The notes below the pieces were generated by a model. The model saw only the letters and a program-made list of their open reading frames with translations. It was not told the origin of the DNA and did no database searches. Below are positions 42,256 through 52,991 of a stretch of DNA of 64,000 bases, piece by piece (the first letter of the stretch is position 1; every line of letters begins with the position of its first letter). The position numbers and the translations under genes were made by a program. The DNA comes from Baekduia soli. GTDB taxonomy: Bacteria > Actinomycetota > Thermoleophilia > Solirubrobacterales > Solirubrobacteraceae. Location of the stretch: NCBI RefSeq assembly GCF_007970665.1, contig NZ_CP042430.1, positions 1,922,001-1,986,000 on the forward strand, read 5' to 3'.

Positions 42256-43198
42256 CGCGCCTGCGCGGGCTCCTGGTCGCCGGCCTCCTGCTGGCCTCTT
42301 TCGTCGTGGCCGCGCCCGCCGGGGCGCTCGTCGTCGGCATCGGCGACCAGAAGCCCGACATGTTCGCCGACCCGCGGTTCGCGGCGATGCAGATCCGCTA
42401 CGCGCGCATCGCCGTCTCGTGGGACGTCCTGCAGAACGCGTGGGAGCGCGACGCGCTGGACCAGTGGCTCGGCGCGGCCCGGGCCGCGGGCGTCACGCCC
42501 CTGGTCGGCTTCACCCATGCCCGCGGCGACCGCCGGCGCGTCCTGCCGACCCCGAGCGCTACAAGTACGAGTTCCGCCTGTTCCGGGCGCGCTACCCGTG
42601 GGTGACGACGTTCGCCACGTGGAACGAGGCCAACCACTGCGGGGAGCCGACGTGCCACCGAGCCCCGCTCGTCGCCGCCTATTACCGCGCGCTGAGGCGG
42701 GAGTGCCCGTCGTGCACGATCCTGGCCGCCGAGGTCCTGGACATGCCGAACATGGCCTCGTGGGTCGACCGGTTCCAGAAGGCGCTCGGGCACCGGCCGC
42801 GGCTCTGGGGGCTGCACAACTACCTCGACGCCAACCGGATGCGCACGAGCGGCACCCGCGCGCTGCTGCGTCGCACCGTGGGGCGCGTCTGGTTCACCGA
42901 GACCGGGGGGATCGTGCGGCGGCGCAACCGCAGCACGGTGGACTTCCCCGAGTCGCCCGCCCACGCGGCGGCCGCGACGCGCTGGGTCTTCCAGCGGCTC
43001 GTGCCGCTGAGCCGGCGGATCACCCGCGTCTACCTCTACCAGTGGAACGCGGCCGCCCACGACACCTGGGACTCCGGGCTCATCGACCCGCGCGGCCGGG
43101 CGCGCCCGGCCCTCGGCGTCGTGCGCAACGCGCTGCGCGCCGCCGCCGAGCGCCGCCGGGCGCGGATCCTGGCCCGGGCGTCGCCGCCGTCGCGGTAG
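42252..43198 (+). CDS. secreted TIM-barrel glycosidase-like protein (copy 2), apparent frameshift near 42547
   Basis: GTG 42252 opens a signal peptide (MTRLRGLLVAGLLLASFVVA) and the same start as copy 1 (VVGIGDQKPDMFADPRF against VGIADNKAEMFGDLRF). The frame is lost at 42546-42547, where one missing C in CCC would restore DPERYKYEFRLFRARYPWV. The second part holds FATWNEAN (acid/base), WFTETGG (nucleophile) and VYLYQWN. Joined length is ~315 residues. Either a pseudogenised duplicate or, more probably, a sequencing error of the kind seen in atpG. Coupled to the cupin gene by a 4-nt overlap. Confidence 0.75.
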
Positions 43199-43201
43199 GT
43201 T
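43196..43201 (+). promoter_or_regulatory. -10 element TAGGTT, leaderless VOC gene start
   Basis: TAGGTT ends exactly 6 nt before ATG 43208. It overlaps the stop codon of the upstream glycosidase. Confidence 0.5.
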
Positions 43202-43207
43202 CGCGGC

Positions 43208-43768
43208 ATGACCGCAGGCAACCAGGGCGGCATGCGGCCCACGCAGGCCGCGCCGCGCCCCATCGACCCCGGCGTGCGCATCGGCCACGTGCACCTGCGC
43301 ACCGCCGACATCGACCGCGTCCGCGACTTCTACGTCGGCGTGCTGGGCTTCGACGTGGTGGCCGAGGCCCGCGACGTCCCGGGGTGGGGGACCACGGGCG
43401 ACATCCTGTTCATCTCGGCGGGCGGCTACCACCACCACCTGGGCTTCAACACGTGGAAGTCCAAGGACGGCGGCCCGCAGCCCGACGGCGTCACCGGCCT
43501 GCACCACGTCGCGCTGAACTACCCCACGCGCGCCGGGCTCGCCGACGCCGTGCGGCGCCTTCAGGAGGCCGGCTGGCCGCTGCGCCAGCTGTCGGACCAC
43601 GGCACGCACGAGGCCGTCTACCTCTCCGACCCCGACGGCAACGACCTGGAGCTGGCCTGGGACCGTCCCGTGGCGGACTGGCCGACCGACGCCGACGGCC
43701 ATGTCGCGATGGGGTTCGGCGACCTCGACCTCGAGGATCTGCTCCGGGAGCCGCCGCCGGCGGCCTGA
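43208..43768 (+). CDS. VOC/glyoxalase-fold protein, extradiol-dioxygenase-like
   Basis: 186 residues made of two VOC beta-alpha-beta-beta-beta modules. Metal ligands are likely His of IGHVHLRTADIDRV, His of GLHHVALNYP and Glu of NDLELAWDRP, as in CatE-type catechol 2,3-dioxygenase relatives. Family text also includes FYVGVLGFDVVAEA, HLGFNTWKSKDGGP and EAVYLSDPDGNDLE. The substrate cannot be told from sequence; glyoxalase or fosfomycin-resistance-type activities share the fold. Confidence 0.85.
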   Translation: MTAGNQGGMRPTQAAPRPIDPGVRIGHVHLRTADIDRVRDFYVGVLGFDVVAEARDVPGWGTTGDILFISAGGYHHHLGFNTWKSKDGGPQPDGVTGLHHVALNYPTRAGLADAVRRLQEAGWPLRQLSDHGTHEAVYLSDPDGNDLELAWDRPVADWPTDADGHVAMGFGDLDLEDLLREPPPAA

Positions 43769-43825
43769 GCCCGCGCACCGGAGGCCCCTCCGGGTCTCCG
43801 CGTTCTTGCGCCCCCTGTCACGAAG

Positions 43826-43855
43826 TTGTTACAAAGTTCGCAACTCAGGTAGGCT
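43826..43855 (+). promoter_or_regulatory. atp operon promoter with Rex-like operator
   Basis: TTGTTACAAAGTTCGCAA (43826-43843) matches the actinobacterial Rex pattern TTGTGAANNNNTTCACAA at 11 of 14 defined positions. It includes TTGTTA as a -35; TAGGCT (43850-43855) is the -10 at 18 nt. Transcription from here would give a leader of more than 100 nt before the first atp-linked ORF (43971). Rex senses NADH/NAD+ and controls respiratory genes. Confidence 0.5.
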
Positions 43856-43970
43856 GCGCCCTGCCGCCAAGGAGGCAAGGGTCCTCGCCTCCGGAAGGGT
43901 CGCCGTCGCACTGTCCGCGTCGGCGTTCCAAGCCAGGTTGACCAGGTCCGCTTCAGGGGCGGCCTGATCC

Positions 43971-44117
43971 ATGCACGACCCCGACGATCTCCGAAAGCCC
44001 GACCGACGCCTGCGTCCGTCCACGCCGCCCATGCGGCGAGGCCGCTGCGCGGCCGCCCGCCGCCCCGTGCGGTGCGCCACGCCGTGCATCCGGCGCATCC
44101 GGGGGTGCGGTCGATGA
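43971..44117 (+). CDS. possible 48-aa ORF at the head of the atp operon
   Basis: ATG 43971 preceded by AGGGGCGG. The product starts MHDPDDLRKPDRRLRPS and continues Arg/Cys-rich. Its TGA overlaps the atpI ATG (ATGA), the coupling used elsewhere in this operon. The first 17 residues resemble cytoplasmic N-termini of AtpI/AtpZ proteins, so it may be a small AtpZ-like leader or part of a broken atpZ. Low confidence; the region 43769-43970 otherwise contains only the promoter. Confidence 0.3.
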   Translation: MHDPDDLRKPDRRLRPSTPPMRRGRCAAARRPVRCATPCIRRIRGCGR

Positions 44118-44479
44118 ACGCGATGCGCTTCCTCGACCTCTTCATCGTCGTGGTCACCGCGCCGGTCGCCGTGCTCCTCGGCGCCCCTGCACTCGGCACC
44201 CTGGTCGGGGCCGCGGCATGGGTCATCCAGCGCCTGGCGGCGCTCGCGGTGCAGGCCCAGGCCCGGCGCACCGAGAACGTCCGCGCGGCCGTCGGCCTCA
44301 ACCTCGCGGCGGCATTCGGACGCGCGTGGCTCGTTGCGCTTACCATCCTGGCCGTCGGCCTGGCCGGTCACCGCAACGACGGCCTCGCCGCTGCGGTGCT
44401 CACGCTCGTCGCCTTCACCATCTACTTCGCCACCTCGCTCGCCGTCCGCTCGCTCGAGAGGAGCTCTGCCCCCTCATGA
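44114..44479 (+). CDS. atpI: AtpI-like membrane protein of the ATP synthase operon
   Basis: 121 residues from ATG 44114 with three to four hydrophobic helices (FLDLFIVVVTAPVAVLLGAP, GTLVGAAAWVIQRLAAL, AWLVALTILAVGLAG, then AVLTLVAFTIYFATSLAVRS). Sequence similarity to AtpI is weak, but place and topology fit the c-ring assembly or Mg2+-handling protein commonly encoded first in atp operons. The stop overlaps the atpB start by 4 nt. Confidence 0.7.
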   Translation: MNAMRFLDLFIVVVTAPVAVLLGAPALGTLVGAAAWVIQRLAALAVQAQARRTENVRAAVGLNLAAAFGRAWLVALTILAVGLAGHRNDGLAAAVLTLVAFTIYFATSLAVRSLERSSAPS

Positions 44480-45366
44480 CCCGCCGCGCCAAGGTGCTGA
44501 CCGGCTTCGGTCTGTACATCCTCATCATCGTCGTCGTGGTGCTCGCGACGGGCTGGTCCCGCAGCGACAACACGGCGTTCCAGCCCCAGAACGAGTTCAA
44601 GCTCGACACGCTGTTCTCGATCGGGTCGCTGCACGTCAACAAGGCGCACCTCTACATCCTGGCCGCGGCGATCCTCATGGTCGGGACGATGATCTACATC
44701 GCCCGCCGCATGCAGCAGCGGCCCAACAAGGTGCAGACGGCGGTCGAGCTGCTCTTCGGGCTGATGCGCGACAACATCACGCGCGGCAACATGTCCGACC
44801 GGATGGCGGCGCGCTGGTTCCCGTTCGTGGGCGCGCTCTTCCTCTTCATATGGTTCTCGAACCTGATCGGCTACATCCCGCTGCCGACCAACATCGAGCA
44901 CAAGGTCGACATCCTCGGGGTCAAGGTCCCGGCCTTCGCCCTGTACGCGGCGACCGCGAACCTGTCGGTCCCGCTCGTGCTCGCCCTCGTCGTGTTCATC
45001 GCCTACAACGCCGTGGGCGTCAAGAACAAGGGCCTCGTGGGCTACCTGAAGAGCTTCATCCCCGCCGGCGTGCCCAACGGCATGAAGCCGTTCATCTTCG
45101 TCCTGGAGTTCGCGTCGAACTTCATGCGGCTCATCTCGCTCTCCGTACGTCTCTTCGCCAACATCCTCGCCGGCCACCTGATCATCCTGTTCATGGGCGG
45201 CGCGCTCGCCGTGATCCTGGGGATCGCGGCGCTGGGCGTGATCACCATCCCGCTGGCGATCGTGCTCTTCGTGTTCGAGGTCGGCCTGGTCGCCACGCTT
45301 CAGGCCTTCATCTTCGCCACCCTTACTGCCATCTACCTCGGCGGCGCTGCCTCCGAGGCTCACTAG
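44476..45366 (+). CDS. atpB: ATP synthase Fo subunit a
   Basis: 296 residues; about six membrane helices. The essential Arg is near residue 225 in SVRLFANILAGHLIILF, with the other half-channel residues in the final helices (FEVGLVATLQAFIFATLTAI). The N-terminus has one early helix followed by an outside loop (WSRSDNTAFQPQNEFKLD). It forms the proton channel against the c-ring. Overlaps atpI by ATGA. Confidence 0.97.
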   Translation: MTRRAKVLTGFGLYILIIVVVVLATGWSRSDNTAFQPQNEFKLDTLFSIGSLHVNKAHLYILAAAILMVGTMIYIARRMQQRPNKVQTAVELLFGLMRDNITRGNMSDRMAARWFPFVGALFLFIWFSNLIGYIPLPTNIEHKVDILGVKVPAFALYAATANLSVPLVLALVVFIAYNAVGVKNKGLVGYLKSFIPAGVPNGMKPFIFVLEFASNFMRLISLSVRLFANILAGHLIILFMGGALAVILGIAALGVITIPLAIVLFVFEVGLVATLQAFIFATLTAIYLGGAASEAH

Positions 45367-45384
45367 GAACCCCAAGGAGACACC

Positions 45385-45660
45385 GTGGACCTCGCTGTCA
45401 TCGACATCCTCGCCCAGGCCGCCAGCCCGGACAACGGCCAGAAGGCCGGCCGCGCGATCGCCCTCGGCGTCGGCGGTGGACTCGGCGCCGTGGGCGCCGG
45501 CATCGGCATCGGCCAGATCTTCAGCTCGGTCATCGAGTCGGTCACCCGCCAGCCCGAGATGCGGGACGAGATCACGAGCATCCAGTGGCTGGGCTTCGCC
45601 CTGACCGAGGCGTGCTTCTTCTACGGCCTGGTCGCGGGCCTCATCGCGTTCTTCCTCTAG
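45385..45660 (+). CDS. atpE: ATP synthase Fo subunit c
   Basis: 91 residues from GTG 45385, ribosome site AAGGAGA upstream. Helix 1 is Gly-rich (GVGGGLGAVGAGIGIG), the polar loop is RQPE (55-58), and the proton-binding Glu75 lies in FALTEACFFYGLV of helix 2. The residues around Glu75 lack the Gln/Ser/Thr set of Na+-type rings, so proton coupling is inferred. An extra ~15 residues precede helix 1. Confidence 0.96.
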   Translation: MDLAVIDILAQAASPDNGQKAGRAIALGVGGGLGAVGAGIGIGQIFSSVIESVTRQPEMRDEITSIQWLGFALTEACFFYGLVAGLIAFFL

Positions 45661-45666
45661 GCCGCG

Positions 45667-46221
45667 ATGCTCGCAACCCTGCCCATCGCCGCCTCGGAGA
45701 GCTCGGGCGGCAGCTTCCTCGTCCAGCCCGGCATCGGGCTGATGGTGTGGACGCTGATCGTCTTCGGGGTCTCGCTGCTACTCCTGTGGAGGCTCGCCTT
45801 CCCGGCGATCTCCGAGGCCCTCGAGAAGCGCCAGAAGCTCATCGAGGAGTCGATCGACTCCGCCCAGCGCACCAAGACCGAGGCCGAGGATCTGCTCACG
45901 GAGTACCGCGAGCGCCTCAAGGAGGCCCGTGCGCAGGCCGAGGAGATCGTCACCCGCGCCCGCAAGGCGGGGGAGACGCACGAGCGTGAGAGCCTCGAGG
46001 CCGCCAAGGTCTCGCGGGAGGAGCTGCTCGCGCAGACCCGCCGCGACATCGAGGCCGAGACCCGCCGCGCCATCCAGGAGATCCGCCGCGAGGTGGCCGA
46101 CCTGACCGTCGCCGCGACCGAGCGCGTCACGCGCAAGACCCTCAACGAGGACGATCAGCGCCGTCTCGTCGAGGAGGCGCTGTCGGAGCTCGACTTCACG
46201 GCCCTGGGGGAGCGCCGCTAG
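45667..46221 (+). CDS. atpF: ATP synthase Fo subunit b
   Basis: 184 residues. One N-terminal membrane helix (GIGLMVWTLIVFGVSLLLLW) and a long charged coiled-coil stalk (EALEKRQKLIEESIDSAQRT onward) ending in EEALSELDF. It joins the membrane part to F1 as the peripheral stalk. It is separate from atpH, unlike the mycobacterial b-delta fusion. Its stop is immediately followed by the atpH start with no gap. Confidence 0.96.
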   Translation: MLATLPIAASESSGGSFLVQPGIGLMVWTLIVFGVSLLLLWRLAFPAISEALEKRQKLIEESIDSAQRTKTEAEDLLTEYRERLKEARAQAEEIVTRARKAGETHERESLEAAKVSREELLAQTRRDIEAETRRAIQEIRREVADLTVAATERVTRKTLNEDDQRRLVEEALSELDFTALGERR

Positions 46222-46752
46222 ATGGAGGAGATCGCCCAGGTCTACGCCCGGTCCCTCTTCGAGGTGGCCAAGGAGCAGGGCAAGCTCGACGTGGCGCGCG
46301 AGCAGCTCGGCCAGTTCGCCGACGCGCTCGACGCCAACCGCGAGCTGTCGATCTTCTTCTTCTCGCCGTACTTCTCCACGACGGAGAAGAAGGACCACCT
46401 GGGCCGCCTGCTCGAGGACGTCGACCCCACGGTCGGCAACTTCCTCGCGCTGCTCGTCGAGAACCACCGCATGCCGGCCGTCTTCCGCCTCCGCCGCGCC
46501 TTCGAGCGCCTCTGGGAGCAGGAGAACAAGCTGCTGCCGGTGACGATCACCTCCGCGGTCACGCTCGACGAGGCCACGGTCAAGAGCATCGGCGACGCCA
46601 TCGGCCGGCAGACCGGCCAGCAGGTCCAGCTCACCACGAACGTGGACCCCGACGTCCTGGGCGGCCTCGTCGTCCGCGTCGGCAACTCCATCCTCGACGC
46701 CTCCATCCGCAACCGACTCGAGAACCTCCGTCGCAGCGTGGCGCGCGCGTAG
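46222..46752 (+). CDS. atpH: ATP synthase F1 subunit delta
   Basis: 176 residues, the OSCP/delta fold: helical N-terminal domain (EIAQVYARSLFEVAKEQGKL, NFLALLVENHRMPAVFRLRR) and a C-terminal beta domain with QVQLTTNVDPDVLGGLVVRV and SILDASIRNRLENLRRSV. It caps the alpha3beta3 head and binds subunit b. It starts at the base right after the atpF stop. Confidence 0.95.
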   Translation: MEEIAQVYARSLFEVAKEQGKLDVAREQLGQFADALDANRELSIFFFSPYFSTTEKKDHLGRLLEDVDPTVGNFLALLVENHRMPAVFRLRRAFERLWEQENKLLPVTITSAVTLDEATVKSIGDAIGRQTGQQVQLTTNVDPDVLGGLVVRVGNSILDASIRNRLENLRRSVARA

Positions 46753-46794
46753 CGCCCCCGCACCGAGCCGTCACACCAAGGAACTGAAACCCGC

Positions 46795-48438
<1,644 letters not shown>

Positions 48439-48459
48439 GCGCGCGCTCCCGGCCCCACC

Positions 48460-49370
48460 ATGTCGCAGCGCGACGTCAAGAACCGGATCGCCTCGGTCCA
48501 GAACATCCGCAAGATCACGCGGGCGATGGAGATGGTCGCCGCCGCCCGCCTGCGTCGCGCGGAGCAGCGCATCGAGCACCTGCGCCCGTACGCGGGCGCC
48601 ATCCGCCGCATGACCCGCCAGGCGGCCGAGGCCGCCGGCGGGGAGATCGGCTCGCTGCCCATCCTCAAGGAGCACGAGAGCGAGCAGCGCGTCGCGATCC
48701 TGCTCGTCACGGCCGACCGCGGCCTGGCCGGCGCGTTCAACTCGCAGATCATCCGCGCGGGGATCCGCGCGGCGCTGGCCTACGAGGAGCAGGGCAAGCA
48801 GGTCGTCTTCTCGGCCACCGGCCGGCGCGGCGTGTCCTCGCTGACCTTCCGCGGGCGCGAGCCCGAGGGGCCTACACCGGCTTCACCGACCGGCCCGCCT
48901 ACGCGAACGCCCGCGAGGTCGCCGAGGGCCTCATGGCCGCCTACATCGACGGCAAGGTCGACCGCGTCGAGGTCTTCTACAACGGCTACGTGTCGCCGCT
49001 GGTGCAGGAGGTGCGGCGCGAGACGCTGCTGCCGCTGCAGCAGGCGACGATCCTCGACAGCGGCGACGACGAGCAGGACGTCGGCGAGGCCGAAGGCCAC
49101 GGTGAGCAGCACGCGCTGGTCGAGTACGAGCCCGACCCCGCCGTCATCCTCGAGCGCCTCGTGCCCGACTACGTGGAGATCTCGATCTTCCGCGCGCTGC
49201 TCGAGTCCACCGCGTCCGAGCACGGCGCGCGGATGACCGCCATGCGCAACGCGTCCGAGAATGCCGCGGTCGTCATCGACGACCTCACCCTGGAGATGAA
49301 CCGCGCACGGCAGGCGGAGATCACCCAGGAGATCATGGAAGTCGTCGGCGGTGCGGAGGCACTGACCTGA
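48460..49370 (+). CDS. atpG: ATP synthase F1 subunit gamma, apparent frameshift near 48870
   Basis: The first frame (ATG 48460) encodes the N-terminal coiled coil and Rossmann part ([20 protein letters not shown], then [20 protein letters not shown]) to about residue 136. It then runs into an unrelated Pro/Arg-rich sequence. The neighbouring frame continues [40 protein letters not shown] and the C-terminal rotor helix ([20 protein letters not shown], then [13 protein letters not shown]) to the TGA at 49368. Adding one G to the run at 48867-48870 restores a ~303-residue gamma. The rotor shaft is indispensable to F1, and all other operon genes are intact, so a sequencing error is the best explanation. 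Confidence 0.93.
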
Positions 49371-49408
49371 TGAACCACCGAGTGCGCGGCGCAGAAGCGC
49401 TCACCTAA

Positions 49409-50913
<1,505 letters not shown>

Positions 50914-50914
<1 letters not shown>

Positions 50915-51345
50915 TGGCCCGGACGACGTTCACCGCCGAGGTCCTCACCCCCGAGGGGGAGGTCTTCAACGGCGAGGTGGAGATGGTCTCCACGCGCACA
51001 TCGGTCGGCTCCATCGGCATCCTGGCCAACCATGCGCCGCTGCTCGGCATGCTCGAGCCGACCGAGCTGCGCCTCTACCGCAGCGAGAGCGACATCGTCG
51101 CCCTCGCCCAGGGCGAGGGCTACGTGCAGGTCGGAGACAACCGCGTGCTCATCCTCGTCGAGGAGGCCGTGGACCCGTCCACGCTCAACGCCTCCGAGCT
51201 GCAGGAGAAGCTGCGCACGGCCGAGCGCGAGCTCGAGGCGGCCGACGCCGGCTCGGAGGCCGCGCGCGTCGCGGCGCGCGACAAGCGCCGCACCGAGGCC
51301 TTCCTGCGCCTGGCGCAGGCCGGCCGCGCCTCCGCTGAGCACTAG
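50914..51345 (+). CDS. atpC: ATP synthase F1 subunit epsilon
   Basis: 143 residues from GTG 50914, sharing one base with the atpD stop. N-terminal beta-sandwich (FTAEVLTPEGEVFNGEVEMV, GSIGILANHAPLLGMLEP, GYVQVGDNRVLILVEEAV) and a C-terminal two-helix hairpin (ASELQEKLRTAERELEAADA onward). It binds gamma and can inhibit ATP hydrolysis. It is the last gene of the operon, before a hairpin. Confidence 0.96.
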
Positions 51346-51376
51346 CCGCCCGCGCGGCGGCCCACGTCTGACCCGG

Positions 51377-51397
51377 GAGCCGGCCCTGTGCCGGCTC
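51377..51397. terminator. atp operon terminator hairpin
   Basis: GAGCCGGC and GCCGGCTC, an 8-bp perfect stem with a CCTGT loop, 32 nt past the atpC stop and just before the end of the convergent gene at 51412. Confidence 0.65.
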
Positions 51398-51411
51398 TCG
51401 CCGTCGCCGGG

Positions 51412-51699
51412 CTAGCCGCCGTCGCCGAGCTCGTCGGGCCGGCGTGCGACCTCGACGGTCTCGATCGCCGCCTCGATCTCGGCCGTCGCCCGGTGGTAGC
51501 CGGCCTCGAGCGCCTCGAGCTCGGCGTCCTCGTGGACGCCGACGGCCAGGCGCCCGCAGTTCTTGCACTCCAGCGCGAGGAGGTAGAGCCCCTCGTCGAC
51601 GAGGTCCAGCAGCGCGACCGGCACCACGAAGGGCCGCGCGCACTCGACGCACACCTCGAGGCCGGGAGGCCCGGTGCGGTGGTGTCGATCGTGGTCCAT
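51412..51699 (-). CDS. small zinc-ribbon-like protein with two CxxC pairs
   Basis: 95 residues from ATG 51699. CVEC and CKNC, about 28 residues apart, can bind one zinc; between them is a hydrophobic strand region (FVVPVALLDLVDEGLYLLAL). The C-terminal half is an acidic helix (EDAELEALEAGYHRATAEIE). Family not recognised. It converges on the atp operon and probably has no operon partners. Confidence 0.6.
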   Translation of the reverse strand: MDHDRHHRTGPPGLEVCVECARPFVVPVALLDLVDEGLYLLALECKNCGRLAVGVHEDAELEALEAGYHRATAEIEAAIETVEVARRPDELGDGG

Positions 51700-51789
51700 G
51701 ACCCCTTGAACGACGGGTCGCCCGGGAACTTGCGGTCGGGTGGACCGTTGATCGAATCCGGCCGGTCCAGCTCCCGGTGCATCGTGTGG

Positions 51790-52908
51790 TCATGCGATCC
51801 GGCGCAATCCAGCCGCCTGTACGCCTACGGACAGCGCATCCAGCCCGAAGGCCTCCACCGGGCCCAGCGCGCCCGCGCCTCGCGCCCGGCCCGCGGCCAC
51901 GGCGTGAGCGCCCCAGGCGAGCATGCCCGCGGTGAAGTCGTAGCCGTTGACGCCCTCGAGCACGGCGGTGGCCAGCAGCCGGTGGCCGGCGTCGCGCGCC
52001 TCGGCCACGACGTAGGAGCCGCTGAGCGCCCGGGCCTCCGGGCCCGGGCCGCCCGAGCTGCCGGTGACGACCCTGCCCAGCGCCGTGCCCAGGACCTCGC
52101 GCACGCCCGGGACGCGGGTGAGCAGGGCCGTGGCCGCCGAGACGGCGCGCACCGCGTCCGACGCCCCGCCGAACCAGCCCAGGAAGACGTCGACATCGCG
52201 GAGGCCCGGGTAGGAGCGGGGGAGGGCGAAGTGCTCGGTCGAGCCGGCCGAGATGGCCCGCCGGGCCTTGCCCTTGACGCCGAAGGACCGCGCCCGGGCG
52301 CCGCCGCGCTCGCCGACCAGGCGGCCGCCGCGGAACGCGAAGGACGGCCCGAGCAGGACGCCCGCCGCCGACGCGCGGGTGCCGCCGCTCATCGCCGACG
52401 GGCCCATCGCGCCGCCCGTGGTGAAGTAGCCGATCTGGACCTGCACGGCGCCCTCGCCCGCCTCGCGCAGCGCCAGCGCCCCGGCGAGGTTGCCGGGTAC
52501 CCAGTCATAGCCCATGGCCGTCAGCAGGACCGAGCCGGCCGCGGCCGCGCGCGGCCCCCAGGACGCGAACACGCGCCGGATGAACGGCGCCTCGCCCGTG
52601 GAGTCCAGGTAGTGGGCGCCGGCGTCGATCGCCGCCTCCACCGCGGGCGCGCCCAGGCGCGTGAAGGGGCCGACGGTCGACACGAGCACGTCGCCGGCCT
52701 CCAGCAGGGCGCGTACGGCGGCGGTGCCCTGCGGCCCGCCGACGTCGGCCACCGCCCAGTCCAGGCCGCCGAGCCCGTCGGCCAGCGCGCGGACGCGGTC
52801 GGCGTCGCGGCCGGCGAGCACCGGCCGCTCGCCGCGACCGGCCAGCTCGCGGGCGGTGAGCTCCCCGGTGTAGCCCGTGGCGCCGAGCAGGACGATGCGG
52901 CCGGCCAT
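51790..52908 (-). CDS. saccharopine-dehydrogenase-like / trans-acting enoyl-reductase-type protein
   Basis: 372 residues. N-terminal NAD(P) Rossmann motif RIVLLGATGYTGELTARELA, then VLVSTVGPFTRLGAPAVEAA, HYLDSTGEAPFIRRVF and TAMGYDWVPGNLAGALAL, typical of the Sacchrp_dh_NADP superfamily that includes mycobacterial trans-acting enoyl reductase Rv2953. The C-terminal half carries no canonical lysine-pathway residues that I can recognise, so a lipid or polyketide reductase is likelier than saccharopine metabolism. TAGGTT exactly 6 nt before the ATG predicts a leaderless mRNA. Confidence 0.82.
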   Translation of the reverse strand: MAGRIVLLGATGYTGELTARELAGRGERPVLAGRDADRVRALADGLGGLDWAVADVGGPQGTAAVRALLEAGDVLVSTVGPFTRLGAPAVEAAIDAGAHYLDSTGEAPFIRRVFASWGPRAAAAGSVLLTAMGYDWVPGNLAGALALREAGEGAVQVQIGYFTTGGAMGPSAMSGGTRASAAGVLLGPSFAFRGGRLVGERGGARARSFGVKGKARRAISAGSTEHFALPRSYPGLRDVDVFLGWFGGASDAVRAVSAATALLTRVPGVREVLGTALGRVVTGSSGGPGPEARALSGSYVVAEARDAGHRLLATAVLEGVNGYDFTAGMLAWGAHAVAAGRARGAGALGPVEAFGLDALSVGVQAAGLRRIA

Positions 52909-52914
52909 CGACAG

Positions 52915-52920
52915 AACCTA
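52915..52920 (-). promoter_or_regulatory. -10 element TAGGTT, leaderless start of the 52908 gene
   Basis: Minus-strand TAGGTT ending 6 nt before the ATG at 52908. Confidence 0.5.
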
Positions 52921-52977
52921 CCGCCGCGTGCGGTGGCGCACGCCCGGTGCCCTGCGCCCCGGCGCCCCCCGGGGCGG

Positions 52978-52983
52978 TACCCT
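52978..52983 (+). promoter_or_regulatory. -10 element TACCCT before the M20 peptidase gene
   Basis: TACCCT ends 8 nt before ATG 52992. The divergent -10 at 52915 lies about 60 nt away. Confidence 0.45.
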
Positions 52984-52991
52984 GACCCCCG

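Noticed and set aside
45385-45660. A sodium-binding c-ring
   Set aside because: The residues around Glu75 (FALTEACFFYGLV) and helix 1 lack the Gln and Ser/Thr set of Na+-type c subunits.
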